Source: a virus. Taken from it: DNA of 64,000 nt. The stretch is taken from positions 1 through 64,000 of IMG/VR virus record IMGVR_UViG_3300031963_000041. One strand, 5' to 3'. This document shows positions 8,897 through 16,047 of the stretch, piece by piece; positions within the stretch are counted from its first letter, which is position 1, and every line of letters starts with the position of its first letter. Below the pieces are notes generated by a model, which saw only the letters and a program-made list of their open reading frames with translations, was not told the origin of the DNA and ran no database searches. Position numbers and translations under genes: made by a program.

Positions 8897-8929
8897 GTGG
8901 TTGACCACAAAATCCTTTTTCCGTAAAAT
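8893..8929 (+). promoter_or_regulatory. sigma70-like promoter with palindromic operator
   Basis: TTGACC (8901-8906), a 17-base spacer and TAAAAT (8924-8929) form a host-type promoter. A perfect 9-bp inverted repeat with a 2-base centre, TTTTGTGGT-TG-ACCACAAAA (8893-8912), covers the -35 box, a typical place for a repressor. It is the outer of two tandem promoters for the AAA ATPase gene. Confidence 0.65.
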
Positions 8930-9006
8930 ACAATTATAGTAAATTTTAGCAGAATAGATCTGTGGCAAAAAAACAACACCCATAAAATGGGGGATTTTTG
9001 CCCAGG

Positions 9007-9047
9007 TTGACCAGAATTAGCCATTTTGCTATAATATGGGTATAGTA
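9007..9047 (+). promoter_or_regulatory. sigma70-like extended -10 promoter
   Basis: TTGACC (9007-9012), 17 bases, then TGC-TATAAT (9030-9035), followed by TATAGTAA around the expected start of transcription. It is almost identical to the promoter at 40677. The ATPase gene starts at 9068 behind AAGGAG. Confidence 0.8.
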
Positions 9048-9067
9048 ACAAAAAAGGAGCCTAGACA

Positions 9068-10093
9068 ATGACGCAAGTCCTCATCAAGCGCGGTGTGTAT
9101 CGCAATCAACCCATCGTGAACACCAACTTCACCCTAGTGAAAGATTTCTCCAGTTCGGCAAAAGGCAATTTCGTAACCGTGCAAAACGGCGATAATTTTC
9201 CTGGCTTTCCTGACGAGATCCGTGTTAAACTAGACTCTATCGAAGACATCGAAATCACCGGAGGTATTGTGTCGCAATCTAACAAGGTAGTAGAATTTAA
9301 AAAGACCGAAAAACCTGAAGAAACTGACGAAGAAATCATGGATCGTATTGAGCAACGGTTCGGGATCCTAGACGACATGACCAAGGCCGCCATCGCTGGC
9401 GACATCCGTGCCATGATTGTCACAGGCCCTCCTGGAGTGGGCAAATCCTACGGGGTAGAGTATCAACTGGAAAAGGCCGGCTTGTTTGATAACATCAGCG
9501 GTCGCAAGATCAAGTATGAAGTGATCAAAGGTGCCATGACTCCTATAGGATTGTATTGCACCTTGTATAAACATTCGGACCCTAAAAACGTCTTGGTGTT
9601 TGACGACTGCGACTCCATTCTGCTAGATGACATCGCGCTGAACATCTTGAAAGCCGCTCTGGACTCGGGCAAAAAACGTCGTATCCATTGGAATTCAGAC
9701 TCTTCGATGTTGCGCCGTGAAGGTGTTCCTGACCAGTTCGACTTCAAGGGTTCGGTGATTTTCATCACCAATCTAAAGTTTGATCATCTCAAGAGCAAGA
9801 AACTGCAAGATCATCTTGAGGCTTTGCAGAGTCGCTGTCACTTCCTGGACCTTACGCTGAACACCACCCGCGACAAGATCCTGCGCATCAAGCAGATCTT
9901 CCGCAAAGGTGACTTGTTCCAGGACTATGATTTCTCACCCGAACAGGGCGATGAGATTGTCCAATTCATGCAGGACAACCATGCCCGCATGCGCGAGATC
10001 AGTCTGCGCATGGCGCTGAAATTGGCAGACTTGACCAAAGTCAGTTCTAACTGGAAAGCCCTAGCAGAGAATACCTGCATGCGACACGAATAA
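9068..10093 (+). CDS. AAA-family ATPase
   Basis: 341 residues. Walker A is GPPGVGKS at 120-127 and Walker B VLVFDDCD near 175-182; FITNL further on fits a sensor 1 region. The N-terminal 90 residues are not recognisable. Proteins of this layout are common in T4-like aquatic phages and are usually left as ATPases of unknown role; I do not call it the clamp-loader gp44. Two tandem sigma70-like promoters upstream and a terminator downstream make it a one-gene transcription unit, probably early. Confidence 0.75.
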   Translation: MTQVLIKRGVYRNQPIVNTNFTLVKDFSSSAKGNFVTVQNGDNFPGFPDEIRVKLDSIEDIEITGGIVSQSNKVVEFKKTEKPEETDEEIMDRIEQRFGILDDMTKAAIAGDIRAMIVTGPPGVGKSYGVEYQLEKAGLFDNISGRKIKYEVIKGAMTPIGLYCTLYKHSDPKNVLVFDDCDSILLDDIALNILKAALDSGKKRRIHWNSDSSMLRREGVPDQFDFKGSVIFITNLKFDHLKSKKLQDHLEALQSRCHFLDLTLNTTRDKILRIKQIFRKGDLFQDYDFSPEQGDEIVQFMQDNHARMREISLRMALKLADLTKVSSNWKALAENTCMRHE

Positions 10094-10100
10094 GTTTACC

Positions 10101-10138
10101 CGGATCGCCATCAAATAGTCTAGCTCCTAGGCGATCCG
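10101..10138 (+). other. 3'-UTR stem-loop
   Basis: CGGATCGCC (10101-10109) and GGCGATCCG (10130-10138) form a perfect 9-bp stem around a 20-base loop that itself contains CTAG repeats. It lies between the ATPase stop codon and the terminator, so it should be in the mRNA tail, perhaps protecting the 3' end. Confidence 0.5.
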
Positions 10139-10144
10139 TTTCAC

Positions 10145-10178
10145 AGAGGCACCCTTTAAAAAGGTGCCTCTTTTTTTG
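10145..10178 (+). terminator. rho-independent terminator
   Basis: A perfect 9-bp stem, AGAGGCACC/GGTGCCTCT, is followed by seven or more T residues. It separates the ATPase gene from the radical SAM gene. Confidence 0.9.
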
Positions 10179-10196
10179 ACCTCGCTAAGTATTCAC

Positions 10197-11369
10197 ATGG
10201 GCAAAGACAACAAAATATTTTGCACGGCACCATTTACTACTTTACGAATAGAATCTTATAGTGCCTCAATACCTGGCAAATATGATCAGTATGGAGTGAT
10301 TTTCAAACCGGGATGTGTGTATGATCCACAGGGTCCTATATCCAGTCTTGACGAATATCTTCAAGGGCAGGAAATGTCCTGGCACAGAAATAACTTGTTG
10401 CAAGGATTGCAACCACATCCTGGTTGTCATAGATGTTGGAAATCTGAACAAATTGGTCTAGACAGCACTAGAAAACAGTTGTTGAAAAAACCCTATGCCA
10501 GTGACCAGATGGGTATCAAATTGTTAGATGTTTTTTTTGGCAATGTGTGTAACATGGCCTGTTTTATGTGTGATCCTGAATGGTCCAGCAAACATGCCGA
10601 AGAAAGTTACCAATTGGGATTCATAAAGCAAAGAATCGATGTAAAAGACAACACAGACACAGTGTTGGAAACTATAGATCTGCTACCTGATCTCGAGCAG
10701 GTCAGTTTCATAGGCGGGGAATTTTTCTTATTCAAAAACAACGTCAAAATTTGCAACAAGATCATTGAAAAAAATCTCGAAGCCAGGATCGTAACCAATG
10801 CCAGCGTATTGACTGATGAACTTTGGAAAAAGCTTACAGAGATCAAAGCAATTGAAATGCAAATCAGCATAGATGCTATAGAAGAAACCTATGCTCTTAT
10901 GCGTTACCCTTACACCTGGGATACCTTGATCGGCAATTACCAAAAACTGAAACAACTATCAAACATCAAACTCAATTTTCATGTGGTCACACAGGTGCTT
11001 AATATTCAAAATCTGCATGCCACTTTGGACTGGGCCAATCGAGAACGCACACCAATTTCTTTGCACAATCTATCGCCCGGATGCTGGTCTTGGGACATAC
11101 TTACCGTTTCTGAAAAAATCGAACTGAAACAGTATCTACAGGATTGCAATCAAAGATTTAGATTGATATCCAAGCAGACGCAGTGGATACAAGATCTGAT
11201 TGATGGGTTAGACAAGGTTAAATTCAGTCCGCAATGGCGGCAACAGTTTGTGGATAGATTTTCCAAACTTATGAAACATAGGAAAGTTGATATACCGCAA
11301 ATCCAAAAACATTTGGGTATTTTCCGTAGCCTGTTTGACGAGGTCCTAACGGCAATGGATGCACATTAA
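10197..11369 (+). CDS. radical SAM protein, twitch-domain type
   Basis: 390 residues from the ATG at 10197; an earlier in-frame GTG lies inside the terminator stem. The cluster motif is C118-x3-C122-x2-C125 (VCNMACFMC), which binds the [4Fe-4S] cluster that cleaves S-adenosylmethionine. An IGGEFF segment follows as the SAM-binding GGE motif. The N-terminal part has further cysteines (CTAPFTTL, CHRCW) as in proteins annotated 'twitch domain-containing radical SAM' in marine phages. Substrate unknown. The cluster could be loaded by the phage IscU/IscA pair at 30.6 kb. Confidence 0.8.
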   Translation: MGKDNKIFCTAPFTTLRIESYSASIPGKYDQYGVIFKPGCVYDPQGPISSLDEYLQGQEMSWHRNNLLQGLQPHPGCHRCWKSEQIGLDSTRKQLLKKPYASDQMGIKLLDVFFGNVCNMACFMCDPEWSSKHAEESYQLGFIKQRIDVKDNTDTVLETIDLLPDLEQVSFIGGEFFLFKNNVKICNKIIEKNLEARIVTNASVLTDELWKKLTEIKAIEMQISIDAIEETYALMRYPYTWDTLIGNYQKLKQLSNIKLNFHVVTQVLNIQNLHATLDWANRERTPISLHNLSPGCWSWDILTVSEKIELKQYLQDCNQRFRLISKQTQWIQDLIDGLDKVKFSPQWRQQFVDRFSKLMKHRKVDIPQIQKHLGIFRSLFDEVLTAMDAH

Positions 11370-11376
11370 TCAAATT

Positions 11377-11407
11377 ATTTTGACACACGTCAAAATTAGT
11401 GTATAAT
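11377..11407 (+). promoter_or_regulatory. uvsW promoter with palindromic operator
   Basis: TTGACA (11380-11385), a 16-base spacer and TATAAT (11402-11407). A perfect 8-bp inverted repeat, ATTTTGAC-ACAC-GTCAAAAT (11377-11396), covers the -35 box. The start codon at 11414 is only 6 bases after the -10 box, so the transcript would begin at or within a base or two of the ATG. Confidence 0.75.
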
Positions 11408-11413
11408 ATCACA

Positions 11414-12883
11414 ATGAGAACTGCACGACTAAGCATACGAGATGAAGTCAACGTCAAGATAGAAGGGCTAGAACTGGATGCACGTCGCACTCTAGTCAAC
11501 AAGTTCAAATATGATGTTCCTTACGCCAGATACCTACCAGCGGTAAGATTGGGGCGATGGGATGGCAAGGTCTCCTTTTTCCAACTGGGTGGTAGCACCT
11601 ACGTAAACCTCTTGCCTGAAATCATACCAGTGCTGGAAGAATATGGTTACGACATAGAACTGGACGATCAAAGAGAGTATCGCACCACCTTTGAGTTTGA
11701 GCAAGTGCAAGAAGACACTTTCTCTAACATCTCTTGGCCCAAAGGACATCCCAATGCCGGCGAACCTGTCATGATGCGAGACTACCAAGTTGACATAGTC
11801 AACAACTTTCTTGCCAACCCTCAATGCCTGCAAGAAGTGGCCACTGGCGCCGGCAAAACAATCATGACTGCCGCCCTGAGCCATGCTGTGACACCTTATG
11901 GTCGTAGCATAGTGATAGTTCCTAACAAAAGTCTTGTGACACAGACAGAAAAAGACTACATCAACATGGGTCTGGACGTGGGTGTGTTCTTCGGAGACCG
12001 CAAAGAGTTTGGACGCACACACACCATCTGCACATGGCAGAGTCTCAATGTGCTGTTAAAGAACACCAAAAATCAATCAGCAGAAATCACCATTGGTGAA
12101 TTTATCGAAGGCGTAGTGTGCGTGATAGTGGACGAGGTGCACATGGCCAAGGCCGATGCACTGAAAACTCTGCTCACAGGCGTGATGGCGCAAGTGCCAA
12201 TCCGTTGGGGATTGACAGGAACCATACCCAAAGAAGATTTTGAATTCCAGGCCTTGCATGTGAGTCTAGGACCAGTGATATCTCGACTGGCCGCCGCTGA
12301 ACTGCAGGATAGAGGAGTGCTGGCGCAGTGCCATGTCAACATCGTGCAACTAGTAGACCATGTGGAATACAACAACTATCAAAGCGAACTGAAATATCTT
12401 TTAGAGGAATCAGGGCGGTTGGATACCATGGCCAGTTTGATACGGCAAGTTAACGAAACAGGCAACACTCTCGTGCTGGTAGATCGTATCACAGCCGGAC
12501 AAGAACTAGTAAAACGACTGGGCGACCGTGCTGTGTTTGTTTCAGGCGCCACCAAAGCAAAGGACAGACAGGATGAATATGACGAAGTGGCTGAAGCTAC
12601 CGATAAAATTATTGTTGCTACCTATGGCGTGGCTGCTGTTGGTATCAATATTCCTCGTATTTTCAATCTGGTGCTTGTGGAACCCGGAAAGAGCTTTGTC
12701 CGAGTTATACAATCAATTGGGCGCGGCATTAGAAAAGCTGAGGACAAAGACTTCGTCCAAATCTGGGACATCACCTCCACCTGCCGATTCGCCAAAAGGC
12801 ACTTGACCAAGCGCAAACAGTTCTACAAAGAAGCCCGTTATCCTTTCACGCACGAGAAACTGGAGTGGATGACCATTGGGTAA
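11414..12883 (+). CDS. uvsW: UvsW-like DNA/RNA helicase
   Basis: 489 residues. Superfamily 2 helicase motifs are in order: ATGAGKT (143-149, motif I), DEVH (240-243, motif II), GLTGTI (motif III), VLVDR and GVAAVGIN in the second RecA domain, and SIGRGIRK (about 434-441, motif VI). The N-terminal domain contains the small alpha/beta region expected of T4 UvsW (YLPAVRLGRWDGKVSFF). In T4, UvsW unwinds R-loops and branched recombination intermediates and drives the switch to recombination-dependent replication. The ATG at 11414 is chosen because the GTG at 11399 overlaps the -10 box. Confidence 0.9.
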   Translation: MRTARLSIRDEVNVKIEGLELDARRTLVNKFKYDVPYARYLPAVRLGRWDGKVSFFQLGGSTYVNLLPEIIPVLEEYGYDIELDDQREYRTTFEFEQVQEDTFSNISWPKGHPNAGEPVMMRDYQVDIVNNFLANPQCLQEVATGAGKTIMTAALSHAVTPYGRSIVIVPNKSLVTQTEKDYINMGLDVGVFFGDRKEFGRTHTICTWQSLNVLLKNTKNQSAEITIGEFIEGVVCVIVDEVHMAKADALKTLLTGVMAQVPIRWGLTGTIPKEDFEFQALHVSLGPVISRLAAAELQDRGVLAQCHVNIVQLVDHVEYNNYQSELKYLLEESGRLDTMASLIRQVNETGNTLVLVDRITAGQELVKRLGDRAVFVSGATKAKDRQDEYDEVAEATDKIIVATYGVAAVGINIPRIFNLVLVEPGKSFVRVIQSIGRGIRKAEDKDFVQIWDITSTCRFAKRHLTKRKQFYKEARYPFTHEKLEWMTIG

Positions 12884-13481
12884 ACTGTATCAACAAGTGG
12901 GAGAACACCTATTGGGCAAGTTCTCTGGTGAGGTTATCGTAGAGATTGGGTCGGATAGATGGGAAGGCAGCAGTGCCTATTTCGCAGATCTGGCCCACAC
13001 ACATGACATGAGATTTGTGTCTGTGGATCTCGATCAAGATGCCAGACATAGATTGCGCAAAACTATCGCTCCGGAGCACAGCCATCTTGCTGAATTTGTG
13101 CAAGCCGAAGGCACCCAATGGACAGCTCAATATTCCGGGTCAAAAATACGGGTGCTGTATCTGGATAACTTCGACTGGGATTGGCGCACTGATAGACAGC
13201 AACAAATGATCCAGGATCAAATCGCTTGGTATAGTCAGCAAGGCTTGATCATGACCAACATCAACTGCCAAACAGCACATGTCACTCAAATGGTCAATCT
13301 ATTGCCGCATATGAGTGATCGATGTGTGATATGTGTTGATGATACCTATGAATACAATGGCGTGTTTATTGGCAAGGGTGGCGCCGTGGTTCCTTATCTT
13401 TTGGGGCAAGGATTTGGGGTCCTTGTCGCGAGAGATTATGGAGTCATACTCGGTCGCGGATACAGAAATTATATCGTATAA
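12876..13481 (+). CDS. methyltransferase-like Rossmann-fold protein
   Basis: 201 residues from a TTG start that overlaps the uvsW stop. VEIGSDRWEGSS near residues 22-33 resembles a SAM-binding motif I, FVSVDLD follows as the second acidic strand, and DNFDWDW and VDDTY lie later where catalytic acids sit in TylF-like enzymes. It is therefore probably a class I methyltransferase, but the glycine-rich loop is not classical, so a non-catalytic relative is possible. No substrate can be proposed. Confidence 0.5.
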   Translation: MGKLYQQVGEHLLGKFSGEVIVEIGSDRWEGSSAYFADLAHTHDMRFVSVDLDQDARHRLRKTIAPEHSHLAEFVQAEGTQWTAQYSGSKIRVLYLDNFDWDWRTDRQQQMIQDQIAWYSQQGLIMTNINCQTAHVTQMVNLLPHMSDRCVICVDDTYEYNGVFIGKGGAVVPYLLGQGFGVLVARDYGVILGRGYRNYIV

Positions 13482-13990
13482 TGGATACTATGAAGATACT
13501 CACACTAGACAACACAGCCTATGATCTGGATGCGCTACCCGAAGAAGTGGATGACATGCGTTTCGCGATATTAGATAACTCAGATCCCGCAGATCCAGAC
13601 TATCACTATATTCCTCTGATCTTCCTTGAGAGTTTCAACTCACCGGCCTTGGTGCTACAGATCGGATCCCACAGGATCAAAATGCCCATAGACTGGCAAG
13701 TGCTGATAGGTGAGCCCGACTTGGGCGATCTAGAGATGTTGCCGTTGACGTCGATCAATGATCGCGGATTCAAAGTGTTCCAGTTCAATCCACTGACGTC
13801 ATTCCGCCCCAGTTTCCTGGACATAGAGATCGTGGATGTCTATCACGACGTGGCATGGTATTGCCCTAAACTAAAAAATGGTCAGATGCTGTGTGTGCCA
13901 CTCACAGAGGATCCAGAACCTGATTGTGTGTATTTTGTCAAGGACATCTCCAGGAACTGTGAGATCGTTGACTACAACAAGGCTTGGTGA
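13481..13990 (+). CDS. conserved hypothetical phage protein
   Basis: 169 residues, acidic, with mixed alpha/beta character and no catalytic motif I recognise. The start at 13481 overlaps the previous stop (TAATG); a second ATG at 13490 is possible. It belongs to the tightly packed run of replication-associated genes between uvsW and the DnaE-like gene, where neighbours are linked by TGATG overlaps, so it may be a replication or transcription accessory protein. That is guilt by association only. Confidence 0.55.
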   Translation: MDTMKILTLDNTAYDLDALPEEVDDMRFAILDNSDPADPDYHYIPLIFLESFNSPALVLQIGSHRIKMPIDWQVLIGEPDLGDLEMLPLTSINDRGFKVFQFNPLTSFRPSFLDIEIVDVYHDVAWYCPKLKNGQMLCVPLTEDPEPDCVYFVKDISRNCEIVDYNKAW

Positions 13991-14430
13991 TGGATAAGTT
14001 AAGCATCGGCAACGAAATGTCCGAGTTTGATCGTAAAAACAGATCATTCTATGATGAACTCACTGACGAAGAACGCAAGAAGTTTTCAAACTATCTCATG
14101 ATACGTTGGGGATCTGCCATACAAGGCGGTCAGGAATTGCAGGAATACTATGTGCAGAGCACCAATCACTATCTCAACAAAAACTTCTTTGCCATCAATC
14201 GTCACCCCAAACTACAATGGTTATGTGCCACGGCAGTGAGTCCTGGTCTGGGCACACAACGGCATCAGTGGATCGCTCCCAAGAAGAAAGAAGCCGGCAA
14301 CAGCGAAGTAAAGAAAACGTTGACAGACCTCTATCCTAACTGGAAGATGTCTGACATAGAAGTCATGGCCAAGTTGGTCACCAAAAAAGAACTACAAGAG
14401 TATCTACGTGAGCACGGAAACAAAGACTGA
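13990..14430 (+). CDS. possible gp62-like clamp-loader small subunit
   Basis: 146 residues from an ATG that overlaps the previous stop (TGATG). The sequence RKNRSFYDELTDEERK, then YLMIRWGSAIQG, NKNFFAINRHPKLQWL and a C-terminal TKKELQEYLREHG helix recalls the layout of the small clamp-loader subunit (gp62) in T4-like aquatic phages: an F-x3-R-W-x-S core, a basic patch, and a terminal helix. The similarity is by eye and weak, and the large subunit gp44 is not visible in this window. Otherwise a conserved hypothetical protein. Confidence 0.4.
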   Translation: MDKLSIGNEMSEFDRKNRSFYDELTDEERKKFSNYLMIRWGSAIQGGQELQEYYVQSTNHYLNKNFFAINRHPKLQWLCATAVSPGLGTQRHQWIAPKKKEAGNSEVKKTLTDLYPNWKMSDIEVMAKLVTKKELQEYLREHGNKD

Positions 14431-15100
14431 CCACGTCTGTAGATATTGTGAAAAAACTTTTGCCAGGCCCGAGAGCCTGGCTGTGCATGTGTGCGAACAA
14501 AAACGCCGTTATCAAGATCGAGAGGAGCCCGGTGTGCGGTTGGGGTTACAGGCCTATCTGCGTTTCTACGAAATGACGCAAGGTTCTGCCAAACTCAAAA
14601 CCTTTGATGATTTTGCCAAGAGTCCTTACTATCGAGCCTTTGTAAAGTTTGGCCGTCATTGTGTGGCCATCCGTGCTGTGAACACTGCCAGATTCATTGA
14701 TTGGGTGGTAGAGAAAAACAAAAAGATCGATCATTGGTGTAGAGACAGCGTGTATGCAGAATACCTCGCAGAATACATGCGCAAGGAAAGCGTAAATGAT
14801 GCCTTGGCTCGGGCCATAGAATATTCTATCGACTGGAGTGAAACCCATGGGCACCCGGCACAGGATTGTTTGAGATATGGCAACAGCAATGCCGTGGCCT
14901 ATGCTGTGTCCACCGGCCGCATCAGTGCTTGGGTATTGTATAACTGCGACAGCGGACAAAAATTGCTGGATGATCTAGACCAAGAGCAGATCGCCATAGT
15001 ATGGCCTTGGATCGATCCTGAATTCTGGCAACGCAAATTCCGCGATTATCCGGCAGATCAAGAGTATGCCCGCGAAATGTTACGACAGGCAGGTTGGTGA
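14408..15100 (+). CDS. C2H2-like zinc-finger conserved phage protein
   Basis: 230 residues from a GTG start. Residues 11-29 contain C-x2-C (CRYCEKTF), then a histidine and a final cysteine (LAVHVC), a C2HC zinc finger resembling C2H2 fingers. The rest is helical and rich in aromatic residues (YYRAFVKFGRH, WPWIDPEFWQRKF). The same architecture occurs in T4-like marine phages, without assigned function to my knowledge. It overlaps both neighbours, one being the DnaE-like gene. A nucleic-acid or protein-binding role in replication or late transcription is a guess. Confidence 0.6.
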   Translation: MSTETKTDHVCRYCEKTFARPESLAVHVCEQKRRYQDREEPGVRLGLQAYLRFYEMTQGSAKLKTFDDFAKSPYYRAFVKFGRHCVAIRAVNTARFIDWVVEKNKKIDHWCRDSVYAEYLAEYMRKESVNDALARAIEYSIDWSETHGHPAQDCLRYGNSNAVAYAVSTGRISAWVLYNCDSGQKLLDDLDQEQIAIVWPWIDPEFWQRKFRDYPADQEYAREMLRQAGW

Positions 15101-15678
15101 TGAGCGCAGACATTGACATAGATTTCGCTGATAGAGAAAAGATCCTGTCGCTGATACAGCACAGATCTGCGAGACAACATGTAGAATCTCAAGTGCGACG
15201 ACACAACTCCGGAGTATATGTCACGGATATACCTTGGGATCCTATCAATCAATGTGCGTCCATAGACTATCAAGAAGCCGAATCTAGGGGTTACTTCAAA
15301 CTGGATTTTTTAAATATGAGCGTGTATTCTTTGGTCCGGGGCCCGGATCATTACAAAGACATGTTGGATCGATCGCCCCCTTGGACAAAATTATGGACTG
15401 ATACAGACTGGGCCAGCCGATTGGTGCATGTGGGCAATTACACTGGCCTGCTCTCAATCATGAGACCCGATTCTATACCCAGGATGGCAGCTTTTATATC
15501 TATCATACGCCCTGGCAAGGCCCATCTACAAAATCTCCCATGGGCCGAAGTGTTTGAGTCAGTGTGGGATGGTGACGACAGCCGTGGTTATACTTTCAAG
15601 AAAAGCCATGCTATCAGTTATGCGGCTTTGGTAGCACTGCACATGAACTTAATCGATCCTGCGAACCAGGGTGATTGA
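15100..15678 (+). CDS. miniature DnaE-like (C-family polymerase core) protein
   Basis: 192 residues, starting at the ATG in a TGATG overlap. It keeps, in order, the core signatures of bacterial polymerase III alpha: DIDIDF (residues 4-9, with D6 and D8 at the positions of E. coli D401 and D403), HNSGVYVT (35-42), FKLDFLN (66-72, D69 at the place of D555), a LLSIMRPDSI...AAFISIIRPG block (about 117-139) and FKKSHAISYA near the end. Full-length DnaE has about 1,160 residues; PHP, finger insertions, the tau-binding tail and most of the thumb are absent. Whether it can polymerise is unknown. Confidence 0.7.
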   Translation: MSADIDIDFADREKILSLIQHRSARQHVESQVRRHNSGVYVTDIPWDPINQCASIDYQEAESRGYFKLDFLNMSVYSLVRGPDHYKDMLDRSPPWTKLWTDTDWASRLVHVGNYTGLLSIMRPDSIPRMAAFISIIRPGKAHLQNLPWAEVFESVWDGDDSRGYTFKKSHAISYAALVALHMNLIDPANQGD

Positions 15679-16026
15679 TTTGCGTTTGGATTTTTTGCGG
15701 GCTATGTCGGTGAGGCTGGTGCATGGTCCATGCACTATTTCCAGATCTTTGTTGGTAAATGTCCTGAGATAAGGGCGGAATACTTCCCAATCTTGCTTGA
15801 GGAATATATTGATAGGTATGCTACGATTGCTTTCCCACCACCAAGTATTGGCCAATTCTAAGAACAGTTTCTTGAGATCTGCGTGGGGAATATTGCCAAA
15901 ATCATAGATGGTGGTCACAGCATCATCGCGGTTCTGTATCACACCGATGTATTCATTGCCAGCATAGGTGCAAAATGTTATGAAAGGGTAGCGTTCGGCT
16001 ATTTTAGCGAAGATTTCAGAGCCCAT
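15649..16026 (-). CDS. conserved hypothetical phage protein
   Basis: 125 residues on the minus strand, alone among plus-strand genes. Recognisable features are TIYDFG near residue 39, a WWWESNR stretch and a very basic C-terminal tail (ARKKSKRKS) that could bind nucleic acid or phospholipid. Similar proteins occur in T4-like aquatic phages without known function. Its 3' end overlaps the DnaE-like gene by 30 bases, and its start lies 21 bases from the start of the fibre-like gene on the other strand. Confidence 0.6.
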   Translation of the reverse strand: MGSEIFAKIAERYPFITFCTYAGNEYIGVIQNRDDAVTTIYDFGNIPHADLKKLFLELANTWWWESNRSIPINIFLKQDWEVFRPYLRTFTNKDLEIVHGPCTSLTDIARKKSKRKSITLVRRID

Positions 16027-16031
16027 AAATA
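16025..16031 (+). promoter_or_regulatory. late-type promoter box
   Basis: ATAAATA sits 16 bases before the ATG at 16048, with AGGA in between. It fits a T4-like late promoter for the virion-type gene. Confidence 0.6.
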
Positions 16032-16047
16032 TCGTTAGGAAAACCTT

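Noticed and set aside
9068-10093. Calling the AAA ATPase the clamp-loader large subunit gp44
   Set aside because: Walker motifs are present but no clamp-loader signature such as the SRC motif in the right place is convincing, and the N-terminal region does not fit.
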